Assembly: GCF_003712105.1 (NCBI RefSeq) | Contig: NZ_RHLG01000001.1 | Coordinates: 806,001 to 870,000 of the forward strand | Origin: Winogradskyella sp. | Lineage (GTDB): Bacteria > Bacteroidota > Bacteroidia > Flavobacteriales > Flavobacteriaceae | DNA: 64,000 nt | Direction of reading: 5' to 3' | Part shown: positions 54,103 to 61,815 of the stretch, piece after piece | How the letters are laid out: every line of letters begins with the position of its first letter | Numbering within the stretch: position 1 is the first letter of the stretch | Translations under genes and position numbers: made by a program | Notes under the pieces: model-generated | Told to the model about the DNA's origin: nothing | What the model saw: only the letters and a program-made list of their open reading frames with translations | The model's database searches: none

Positions 54103-54809
54103 TAGACCTCAAGAAACTCTTCGGCCTTTTCTATAGGAATTACAAACTCAGTATAACCTTGGTTGTAACTGGCAATTTCGTAAGTGTTGTATAATAAAAT
54201 TACACCTTCATCATTAAAGCCAATATTTTCAGGAAGTTGAAATGGTTTACCAAAGAAGAATTCTGAGATGTTTTTACCTTCATTTTTTACATGGTCCTTA
54301 AAGTAAGTTTCTGCTAGTTTTTTAAATTCATTTAGATCGGAAAATAATTCATTTTGCGAATACAACTCACCATTTGAAGGATTAAAGTTTAAAAGCTCTA
54401 TACTATCATTACCATGAGCACCGCCAGTATCAGTATAAACACTCAAACCCATAGTAATGACTTCATTTGCTTGATATATCACTTCAGTTTCGATGGCTAA
54501 AGTCCATTTTTGTTTGTTTTCTTCAAATTGTTTTGAAAACTCTATGTACTCTGCATTAAAAGCTTCTAAAGCTTCATTAACTGAGTTTTTATCTTCATGA
54601 TTTGGTATAGACTTAAGAATCTCGGATTGAACGATTGCATTAATTTTTTTAGCAACATCCGATTTATTGTTTGCTGTATCATAAGATACTTCAATGTCAG
54701 CATCAAAAGACCTATCAATGCCACCTGTTTCAAAAGTTTGAGGTTTGACTTCTTTTTTACACGATATTACTAATAAGCAAGCTAGAATATATAGAGATAA
54801 TTTTTTCAA
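54099..54809 (-). CDS. DUF3298/DUF4163-type lipoprotein
   Basis: 236 residues, lipoprotein signal ending LLVISCKKE. The TDTGGAHGNDSIELLNFN motif near residue 127 and the C-terminal VILLYNTYEIASYNQGYTEFVIP strand pair match the DUF4163/DUF3298 (RsiV, PdaC N-domain) fold. In Gram-positive bacteria that fold binds lysozyme or peptidoglycan. Here it is an outer-envelope lipoprotein of unknown binding partner. Confidence 0.85.
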   Translation of the reverse strand: MKKLSLYILACLLVISCKKEVKPQTFETGGIDRSFDADIEVSYDTANNKSDVAKKINAIVQSEILKSIPNHEDKNSVNEALEAFNAEYIEFSKQFEENKQKWTLAIETEVIYQANEVITMGLSVYTDTGGAHGNDSIELLNFNPSNGELYSQNELFSDLNEFKKLAETYFKDHVKNEGKNISEFFFGKPFQLPENIGFNDEGVILLYNTYEIASYNQGYTEFVIPIEKAEEFLEVY

Positions 54810-54853
54810 AATAAAACAACTTTGTTAAACATTCAATAAAGGTAAAACATACA

Positions 54854-54884
54854 TTTGAAACCAACGAATTAAGCTTTAAATTTG
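54854..54884 (+). promoter_or_regulatory. Consensus promoter of the cystathionine gamma-synthase gene
   Basis: TTTG (54854-54857), exactly 19 bases, TAAATTTG (54877-54884): a perfect -33/-7 match. A second -7 like TACATTTG sits at 54850-54857. The predicted transcription start is near 54890, giving a 5' leader of about 70 bases. Confidence 0.75.
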
Positions 54885-54886
54885 TT

Positions 54887-54937
54887 GCGTCTTAAACCCG
54901 TCGTAAGGTTACATTAATATTACGTCTTATAAGACGT
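54887..54937. promoter_or_regulatory. Palindromic operator and half-site downstream of the promoter
   Basis: Perfect 16-bp palindrome ACGTCTTATAAGACGT (54922-54937) about 32-47 bases after the predicted start of transcription, and a half-site GCGTCTTAA (54887-54895) at the start itself. The position fits a repressor. Confidence 0.65.
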
Positions 54938-54959
54938 TCTTAATATAGATTTATTTAAA

Positions 54960-56099
54960 ATGAAATTCAATACTAAAACAATTCATGGTGGCCAAGAACA
55001 TGACCCAGCTTATGGCTCTGTTATGCCACCTATATACCAAACCTCTACCTATGCGCAATCTACACCTGGAGGCCATAAAGGCTATGAGTATTCAAGAACT
55101 CATAATCCTACACGAAATGCACTGGAGAATGCTTTTGCAAGTATAGAAAATGGGAATTATGGTTTGGCTTTTGGATCAGGTTTGGCGGCTATTGATGCTG
55201 TTATAAAGCTACTACAACCAGGAGATGAAGTTATCTCAACAAACGATTTGTATGGTGGTTCTTATCGATTATTTACTAAGATTTATGAAGATTTTGGAAT
55301 TAAATTCCATTTCATAGGTATGGAAAATGCCTCAAAAATTGAGGATTATATTAATGATAATACCAAACTTATATGGGTTGAAACGCCAACAAACCCAATG
55401 ATGAATATTATTGATATAAAAACCACAGCAGAAATTGCTAAGAGAAGACAAGTAATTTTGGCTGTAGATAATACGTTTGCAACACCATATTTACAGCAAC
55501 CTTTAGATTTAGGCGCTGATATAGTAATGCATTCTGCTACTAAATATATCGGTGGACATAGTGATTTGGTTATGGGAGCATTAGTTGTTAAAGATAAAGA
55601 CCTAGCAGACCGCTTGTACTTTATCCAAAATGCTAGTGGTGCTGTTTGTGGACCTCAAGATAGTTTTTTAGCATTAAGAGGAATTAAAACTTTACATGTA
55701 AGAATGCAACGTCATTGCGAAAACGGTAGAGCAGTAGCAGAATACTTAGCTAACCACCCAAAGATTGAAAAAGTTTACTGGCCAGGTTTTGAAAATCACC
55801 CTAATCATGATATAGCAAAATCTCAGATGCGAGATTTTGGAGGTATGGTATCTTTTGTAACCAAAGGCAATAATTATGATGAAGCTATTAAAATAGTTGA
55901 AAACTTAAAAATATTCACGCTAGCAGAATCATTAGGTGGAGTTGAGTCTTTGGCTGGGCATCCTGCAAGTATGACTCATGCTAGTATTCCTAAAGTGGAA
56001 CGCGAAAAGACAGGTGTCGTAGACTCACTCATTCGCTTAAGTGTTGGTATAGAAGATGAAGCAGATTTAATAGCAGATTTAAAACAAGCTATTGGGTAA
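54960..56099 (+). CDS. Cystathionine gamma-synthase/lyase family PLP enzyme
   Basis: 379 residues. The PLP lysine is Lys195 in HSATKYIGGHSD. Other family segments are YEYSRTHNPTRNALE, GLAFGSGLAAIDAV, WVETPTNPMM and the C-terminal ESLAGHPASMTHASIP. Members make cystathionine from O-acyl-homoserine and cysteine, or break cystathionine or homocysteine. The side chosen cannot be read from sequence alone, so no gene symbol is given. The clear promoter, palindrome and terminator suggest tightly regulated expression. Confidence 0.92.
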   Translation: MKFNTKTIHGGQEHDPAYGSVMPPIYQTSTYAQSTPGGHKGYEYSRTHNPTRNALENAFASIENGNYGLAFGSGLAAIDAVIKLLQPGDEVISTNDLYGGSYRLFTKIYEDFGIKFHFIGMENASKIEDYINDNTKLIWVETPTNPMMNIIDIKTTAEIAKRRQVILAVDNTFATPYLQQPLDLGADIVMHSATKYIGGHSDLVMGALVVKDKDLADRLYFIQNASGAVCGPQDSFLALRGIKTLHVRMQRHCENGRAVAEYLANHPKIEKVYWPGFENHPNHDIAKSQMRDFGGMVSFVTKGNNYDEAIKIVENLKIFTLAESLGGVESLAGHPASMTHASIPKVEREKTGVVDSLIRLSVGIEDEADLIADLKQAIG

Positions 56100-56123
56100 A
56101 ATTCAAAAAACATTAATTCAGAT

Positions 56124-56156
56124 AAAAAAGACCCAATTTAAAGTTCGGTCTTTTTT
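56124..56156. terminator. Bidirectional rho-independent terminator
   Basis: AAAAAAGACC / GGTCTTTTTT, 10-bp stem with a 13-base loop, between the convergent cystathionine gamma-synthase and THC0290-like genes. Confidence 0.85.
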
Positions 56157-56177
56157 AATATATAAGGTATGTTGTTA

Positions 56178-56999
56178 CTAATCAATGTAATAAATATATC
56201 CAAAATTTAACCAAATAAGCACATCGTTAAATTTATTAGAAGGTAGTTTATGATTGAGACCGTCAATCCAATCACTAAAATAATATTGAAATCTAAGATC
56301 TATCATTAAGTCAGATAATAACGTTAGTTTATACCTTGTACCAACGCTTGATACCACAGACCATGCACTTATTTGACTTGTGTCTATTGGATATTCACCA
56401 TTACTTGCCTGAATCCATGGGCCATAAATATTATCTGGATTAAAAATATTTTCATCCGAAATTCCACCATCTCGAGCAAACGTGGTAAATTGCTTAGGAG
56501 ATGATATCGTGTAATGCGCACCTAGACTTACAAATGGTGCCCAACTGCCTGTGTGAGATGAGAAGGCTCTTATACTTAAAGGAAAGTACTCAAGCTGCAT
56601 CCCAATATCAAAATTATTTGCTTCACCAGAGTGAGCTCTTAATCGCTGACCATCTATACCAAACTGGCTCGCATCAACCCATTGACCAAAATGATCGAGT
56701 TGCGTTTTATTATACGATAATTCACTTCGTAACTTAAAATGGTCATTAAAATAATTATCCGAGGTATAACAGTTACAATCTGCTCTGTAAGAAAAGTTGA
56801 TATAGTGTATTATTCCTATTCCATAACCTGTATTACCAATATTATTTTCTTCATTAAATCGTTCGCCAAAATCTGAGCGAAATTGCACTGGTCCAGCAAT
56901 TACTCCTACTTCATGTGAAAATCCTAATTGAGCAACAGAAGTCTGAATTGTAAAAATTACAAAGCACAATATGAATGATTGCCTTAAGGTTTTGATCAT
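56178..56999 (-). CDS. Predicted outer-membrane beta-barrel protein (THC0290_0291-like)
   Basis: 273 residues from MIKTLRQSFILCFVIFTIQT. The mature protein has aromatic-ended amphipathic strands (HEVGVIAGPVQFRSDFGERF, FKLRSELSYNKTQ, IDLRFQYYFSDWIDGL) and a C-terminal aromatic-rich strand, typical of an outer-membrane barrel. The GPVQFRSDFGER segment recalls the THC0290_0291 family of Flavobacteria, from memory only. Upstream ATGs at 57020 and 57026 lie at the predicted start of transcription, so the start at 56999 is preferred. Confidence 0.72.
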   Translation of the reverse strand: MIKTLRQSFILCFVIFTIQTSVAQLGFSHEVGVIAGPVQFRSDFGERFNEENNIGNTGYGIGIIHYINFSYRADCNCYTSDNYFNDHFKLRSELSYNKTQLDHFGQWVDASQFGIDGQRLRAHSGEANNFDIGMQLEYFPLSIRAFSSHTGSWAPFVSLGAHYTISSPKQFTTFARDGGISDENIFNPDNIYGPWIQASNGEYPIDTSQISAWSVVSSVGTRYKLTLLSDLMIDLRFQYYFSDWIDGLNHKLPSNKFNDVLIWLNFGYIYYID

Positions 57000-57028
57000 A
57001 GGTTTAGTTTTTTGGGACATAAACATGG

Positions 57029-57059
57029 CAAATATAAAAAATATCGATGAAATACCAAA
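57029..57059 (-). promoter_or_regulatory. Consensus promoter of the barrel-protein gene
   Basis: Minus strand TTTG (57059-57056), 19 bases, TATATTTG (57036-57029). Exact match to the -33/-7 consensus. Transcription should begin near 57022-57025. Confidence 0.7.
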
Positions 57060-57220
57060 TAAAACGGATGAAATGCATTATTATTATATTTTATCCAATA
57101 AAACTAAGCTATGCAATTCAAATTAAAAGAACATTGATAATATTAAAAAAATAAGCAGTTTTTTTTATAGATAATGTATCTTTGTTGCTATTATTTAAGA
57201 ATCTATTAATAATTTTTCAA

Positions 57221-58564
57221 ATGAAAGATAAAATTGAAGCATTTTTAGACCTAGTAAAAAAACGAAATGGTCATGAACCAGAATTTTTACAAGCGGTACA
57301 AGAGGTTGCCGAAACTGTAATTCCATACATTGTTAAAAATGATATTTACCACGGTAAAAATATCTTACTTCGTATGGCTGAACCAGAGCGATTAATCTCT
57401 TTTAGGGTTTGTTGGGTAGATGATTCTGGTGAGATACAAGTAAATAGAGGTTATAGAATTCAGATGAATTCTGCAATAGGCCCATACAAAGGTGGTTTAC
57501 GTTTTCATCCTTCGGTAAATGCAAGTATCTTAAAATTCTTGGCATTCGAACAAGTCTTTAAAAATGCCTTAACAACCTTACCAATGGGTGGTGGAAAAGG
57601 AGGTTCTGATTTTGATCCAAAAGGTAAAAGTGATAATGAGATAATGCGATTTTGTCATGCGTTTATGGCAGAATTATCAAGACATATAGGTCATAATACA
57701 GACGTACCGGCAGGTGATATCGGTGTAGGAGCAAGAGAAATAGGTTACATGTTTGGTATGTACAAAAAACTTAAGAATTCTTTCACAGGCGTCCTCACAG
57801 GTAAAGGACAATCTTGGGGTGGATCATTAATACGTCCTGAAGCTACAGGATATGGTAATGTATATTTTGCTGAAAATATGCTAAAAACTAAAAATGATTC
57901 ATTCAATGGAAAAAGGGTTGTAATTTCTGGTTCTGGTAATGTTGCACAATATGCTGCCGAAAAATCAATAGAATTAGGAGCAACGGTATTAACATTTTCC
58001 GATTCTGGAGGTTATATTTTGGATGAAGATGGAATTAATACTGAAAAATTGGCTTATGTAATGGAGCTTAAGAATGAAAAAAGAGGCAGAATAAGTGCAT
58101 ATGTTGAACACTACCCAAATGCTAAATATTTTGAAGGAGAAAGACCATGGTCTGTACCTTGTGATATAGCGCTGCCTTGCGCAACTCAAAATGAGTTAAA
58201 CGGCGAAGAAGCAAAGCAACTCGTTGACAATGGATGTATTTGTGTGTCTGAAGGTGCAAATATGCCCTCAACACCGGAGGCAATTCATGAGTTCCAAAAA
58301 GCAAAAATCTTATTTGCACCTGGTAAAGCCTCCAATGCTGGCGGTGTAGCTACATCTGGTCTTGAGATGAGTCAAAATTCATTGAGACTAAGCTGGACTA
58401 GAAAAGAAGTAAATGAAAGACTTAAAGATATAATGTCTGATATTCATGATTCTTGTGTAAAATATGGTAAAAATGAAGATGGCTCCATAGATTACATAAG
58501 AGGTGCAAACATAGCAGGTTTTGTTAAAGTTGCAGATGCAATGCTTGCTCAGGGAATAGTATAA
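57221..58564 (+). CDS. gdhA: NADP-type glutamate dehydrogenase
   Basis: 447 residues from MKDKIEAFLDLVKKRNGHEP, normal for the hexameric short class. Substrate and catalytic lysines are Lys90 (GPYKGGLRFHP), Lys114 (VFKNAL) and Lys126 (MGGGKGGSDFDP). The dinucleotide fold starts at VVISGSGNVAQYAAEK. It aminates 2-oxoglutarate. A -7 like TATCTTTG (57177-57184) lies 37 bases before the ATG with no clear -33 box. An upstream in-frame ATG at 57182 is inside that element. Confidence 0.96.
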   Translation: MKDKIEAFLDLVKKRNGHEPEFLQAVQEVAETVIPYIVKNDIYHGKNILLRMAEPERLISFRVCWVDDSGEIQVNRGYRIQMNSAIGPYKGGLRFHPSVNASILKFLAFEQVFKNALTTLPMGGGKGGSDFDPKGKSDNEIMRFCHAFMAELSRHIGHNTDVPAGDIGVGAREIGYMFGMYKKLKNSFTGVLTGKGQSWGGSLIRPEATGYGNVYFAENMLKTKNDSFNGKRVVISGSGNVAQYAAEKSIELGATVLTFSDSGGYILDEDGINTEKLAYVMELKNEKRGRISAYVEHYPNAKYFEGERPWSVPCDIALPCATQNELNGEEAKQLVDNGCICVSEGANMPSTPEAIHEFQKAKILFAPGKASNAGGVATSGLEMSQNSLRLSWTRKEVNERLKDIMSDIHDSCVKYGKNEDGSIDYIRGANIAGFVKVADAMLAQGIV

Positions 58565-58584
58565 TAGTACTAATTATCGAAATT

Positions 58585-58617
58585 AAAAGCTCCTATCTCG
58601 TTTTAGGAGCTTTTTTT
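58585..58617 (+). terminator. Rho-independent terminator of gdhA
   Basis: AAAAGCTCCTA / TAGGAGCTTTT with an 8-base loop and seven T residues. Confidence 0.93.
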
Positions 58618-58628
58618 ATATATGATAA

Positions 58629-58661
58629 TTGAAAATAAAACGTTAGTAATAAATATATTTG
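58629..58661 (+). promoter_or_regulatory. Promoter of porZ
   Basis: TTG (58629-58631), 22 bases, TATATTTG (58654-58661). Transcription would begin near 58668, 13 bases before the ATG. porZ, recO and the receptor gene follow without a terminator. Confidence 0.55.
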
Positions 58662-58680
58662 ACCAAAAGTTAAGCTCAAC

Positions 58681-61062
58681 ATGACAAAACGATACATCTT
58701 CGTTTTTATATTACTATTTACCAGTATTTTTAGTACGGCACAAGATTTTTCAGCGCTATGGCAAGACTATTTCTCATATTTCGATATCGTAGACGTTACA
58801 AAAAGTGAATTCAAAATTTATGCTGCGTCTGAAAATGTAATTTTTAGTTACGATGTCAACTCTAATGAAATCGAAAAAATAACTACAATTCAAGGGCTTT
58901 CTGGAGAACTAATTTCTACAATTGAGTATAGCGAAGAAGGACAATTATTGCTTATTGGCTATGAAACAGGTTTGATGGAGATTTATTTTGAGTCTGACCA
59001 AAGTGTCCTAACCATTGTTGATATTTTAGAAAAAGAAAGTATAGACCCTAGTATAAAAACAATTAACGATTTTAATGAATATGAAGGTTTAGTTTATATA
59101 TCAACCGACTTCGGAATTTCAGTTTATGATATCGTGCGCCTAGAATTTGGAGACACCTATTTTATTGGAGACAATAATACTCAAATACCTGTAGAAAAAA
59201 CAGCCGTAAATAACGGTGAAATTTATGCAGCATGTTGGGCCGGTAATGGTATTAGAAAAGGTCTTTTGTCTAATCCTAATTTAATTGATTCTCAGGAATG
59301 GACAAGAATAGTAGGAGGAAGCCATCTCTCTATTGAAGAGATTAACGGAAAACTTTTTTCAGTACGTGGTAATAGAGTATTGTCAGAAATAGTAAATGAT
59401 GTCTTGATCCCTATATTTACTTTTGATCTTAGACCAGCAGATTCAGAATCAACAAATGGCAAGTTGTTATATACCATATCAGATGCTGTTCTCATTTTTG
59501 ACGATTCAGGAAATTTAACCAATCAGGTTAATGTTACTCAAGAATTCCAGACTTCTTATTCCTCAGCAATAAGTTTTGGTAATGATATTTACATAGGAAC
59601 AAGCTCCTTTGGTGTATTAAGAACCAATGCTAATGACATTAGTGTTTTTACCGAAATAAGACCAGACGGTCCTTTATTTAATAAACCTTTCAGAATCCAA
59701 GCAATTAGAGAAGGGTTATGGGTAACTTTTGGTGAATTTGATGAGTCATTGAATCCTTTCCCGCTTAACAGCAGAGGTGTTAGTGTTTTAAGAGATGAGG
59801 AATGGTTAAATATACCTTTTGACAGCTTGTTAGGGATGCGAGAACTTAACAAAATTTCTATCAATCCTTTAAATCCCGATCAAGTCTTTGTCAGCTCTTT
59901 TGTTGATGGCATCCTTGAGTTTAATAATTTTGAAGCTACCAATTTTTTTGATGAGACCAATAGTCCTCTGGAGTCATGGATTTTTCCTCCAAACCCGAAT
60001 CTTATTAATATAAGGACAGGTCCTCTTAAATTTGATGATCAAGGAGGTTTATGGAGTGTTACAAGTCGCGTTGATAATGCATTAAGAGTATATTTTCCGG
60101 CAAATAACCAATGGCAATCTTACAGTTTTGCCAGTTTTATTGTTGATGCTCTTAATGATGAATTAGGTTTCTATGATTTGGAAATTGATTCTAATACAGG
60201 TACCAAATGGATTGGATCATTTAGAAATGGATTAATTGCATTTAATGAAAATGAATCCCCTAGAATTAAGCAGATAAAAGATGAAAGAGATGGTATTCCA
60301 ACCACCTGGGTGAGATCTTTAGCACTGGATAATAATGGTGTTTTATGGATTGGTACAGGTTTTGGGTTGAGAGTATTATTTAACACCTCGGGTTTTTTCG
60401 ATGAAGAATCCCCTACAGTTGAACCTATAATTTTTTTAGAAGATGGTTTAGCAAGAGAGCTTCTTGAGAGCCAAGTAATAACAGATATTGAAGTAGATGG
60501 TTCAAACAATAAATGGGTGGGCACCGTAGATTCAGGAGTGTTTTATTTTACACCTAACGGACAAACAACGATTTATCATTTTACAAAAGAAAATTCTCCA
60601 CTTCCTGTAAACACCATTAATGATATTTCTATAGATGAAACAAATGGTACGGTATATTTCGCCACTCCAAATGGTTTATTAGCATTTAGAGCAGGAGGCT
60701 CATCTCCTGTTGAAGAATTGAATGATGCTTATGCTTATCCTAACCCTGTACGACCTGAATATGATATACTGGGAGCAAACGACTTAAATGATATCAATAA
60801 AGGTATTAAAGTGGTAGGTTTAACAGAGAATGTAAATATTAAAATTACTGATGTAGAAGGGAATCTTGTTGCTGAAGCTCAATCACGAATTAATCGACGA
60901 AACTCAAATTTAAATACAAATTTTGCTATAGACGGAGGAACTGCAATATGGAATGGTAAAAATTTGGCAAATAATATAGTTGCTTCAGGTGTTTATCTTA
61001 TAATCATCAACGATTTAGACTCATTTGAGAGTAAAATAATAAAGCTTCTTATTATACGATAG
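58681..61062 (+). CDS. porZ: Type IX secretion surface protein PorZ
   Basis: 793 residues with a signal peptide (1-20). The mature N-terminus DFSALWQDYFSYFDIVDV is the PorZ start. Two seven-bladed propellers follow, with repeats such as LALDNNGVLWIGTGFGLRVL and EVDGSNNKWVGTVDSGVFYF, ending in a T9SS-type C-terminal domain (EDLN-linker, YAYPNPVRPEYDI, KIIKLLIIR). PorZ is part of the surface attachment complex that processes and anchors T9SS cargo. It is 10 bases upstream of recO, as in many Flavobacteria. Confidence 0.85.
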   Translation: MTKRYIFVFILLFTSIFSTAQDFSALWQDYFSYFDIVDVTKSEFKIYAASENVIFSYDVNSNEIEKITTIQGLSGELISTIEYSEEGQLLLIGYETGLMEIYFESDQSVLTIVDILEKESIDPSIKTINDFNEYEGLVYISTDFGISVYDIVRLEFGDTYFIGDNNTQIPVEKTAVNNGEIYAACWAGNGIRKGLLSNPNLIDSQEWTRIVGGSHLSIEEINGKLFSVRGNRVLSEIVNDVLIPIFTFDLRPADSESTNGKLLYTISDAVLIFDDSGNLTNQVNVTQEFQTSYSSAISFGNDIYIGTSSFGVLRTNANDISVFTEIRPDGPLFNKPFRIQAIREGLWVTFGEFDESLNPFPLNSRGVSVLRDEEWLNIPFDSLLGMRELNKISINPLNPDQVFVSSFVDGILEFNNFEATNFFDETNSPLESWIFPPNPNLINIRTGPLKFDDQGGLWSVTSRVDNALRVYFPANNQWQSYSFASFIVDALNDELGFYDLEIDSNTGTKWIGSFRNGLIAFNENESPRIKQIKDERDGIPTTWVRSLALDNNGVLWIGTGFGLRVLFNTSGFFDEESPTVEPIIFLEDGLARELLESQVITDIEVDGSNNKWVGTVDSGVFYFTPNGQTTIYHFTKENSPLPVNTINDISIDETNGTVYFATPNGLLAFRAGGSSPVEELNDAYAYPNPVRPEYDILGANDLNDINKGIKVVGLTENVNIKITDVEGNLVAEAQSRINRRNSNLNTNFAIDGGTAIWNGKNLANNIVASGVYLIIINDLDSFESKIIKLLIIR

Positions 61063-61072
61063 CTAGCAGTTT

Positions 61073-61795
61073 ATGTTGACTAAAACCAATATTATTGTTT
61101 TAAGTAAACTTAAGTATAAAGATTATGATCTTATTATTAAAGCATACACCAAACACCATGGTATTGTCAGCTACCTTATAAGAGGAGCATTAAAACCTTC
61201 GAAAAAAGGAAAGTCCAAAGCCATTTATTTTCAACCCTTAATGCAATTAAGTGTTGAAGAAAATTTTAATCCTAACAAGTCTTTACAAGTTCTGAGAGAT
61301 ATAAAGGTTAGTTATGTCTATACAACACTTTATACAAATATTTACAAAAGTGCAATCGTCATTTTTTTGTCAGAAATATTAGATTCAGTATTAAAGGAAG
61401 AGGAAAAGAATGAAGACTTATTTAACTTCATAGCTACAACTTTTCAATACCTTGATAATGAGGATGAATTTGCTAATTTTCATATATTATTTCTTCTAAA
61501 ATTGAGCAGGTATCTAGGTTTCTTGCCAAGTAACGATAATAAAGATTTGCCGTTTTTTAATTTGCAAACAGGCTTTTTCGAAGATAAGCATAACGGAATA
61601 AATAGTATAAGAGGTAAAAATTTAACATTGCTAAAACGCTTACTAGGCATAAATTTTGATGCAGTATCTTCTATAAAAATAAACGTTAAAGACCGCCAAG
61701 ATTTTTTAAGTATGCTATTATCTTATTTTGAGTTACATTTGGAAGGTTTTAAAAAGCCTAAATCATTGGCTGTTTTAAGTGAAGTTTTTCGCTAG
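61073..61795 (+). CDS. recO: DNA repair protein RecO
   Basis: 240 residues. The N-terminal OB fold reads TNIIVLSKLKYKDYDLIIKAYTKHHGIVSYL (in parts) and the helical C-terminal domain includes LFNFIATTFQYLDNEDEF. It loads RecA on SSB-coated gaps with RecR. No zinc cysteine cluster is visible, as in many Bacteroidota RecO. It follows porZ by 10 bases, and the receptor gene begins 20 bases later. Confidence 0.9.
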   Translation: MLTKTNIIVLSKLKYKDYDLIIKAYTKHHGIVSYLIRGALKPSKKGKSKAIYFQPLMQLSVEENFNPNKSLQVLRDIKVSYVYTTLYTNIYKSAIVIFLSEILDSVLKEEEKNEDLFNFIATTFQYLDNEDEFANFHILFLLKLSRYLGFLPSNDNKDLPFFNLQTGFFEDKHNGINSIRGKNLTLLKRLLGINFDAVSSIKINVKDRQDFLSMLLSYFELHLEGFKKPKSLAVLSEVFR

Positions 61796-61815
61796 TAATT
61801 TACACCTATTCTATA

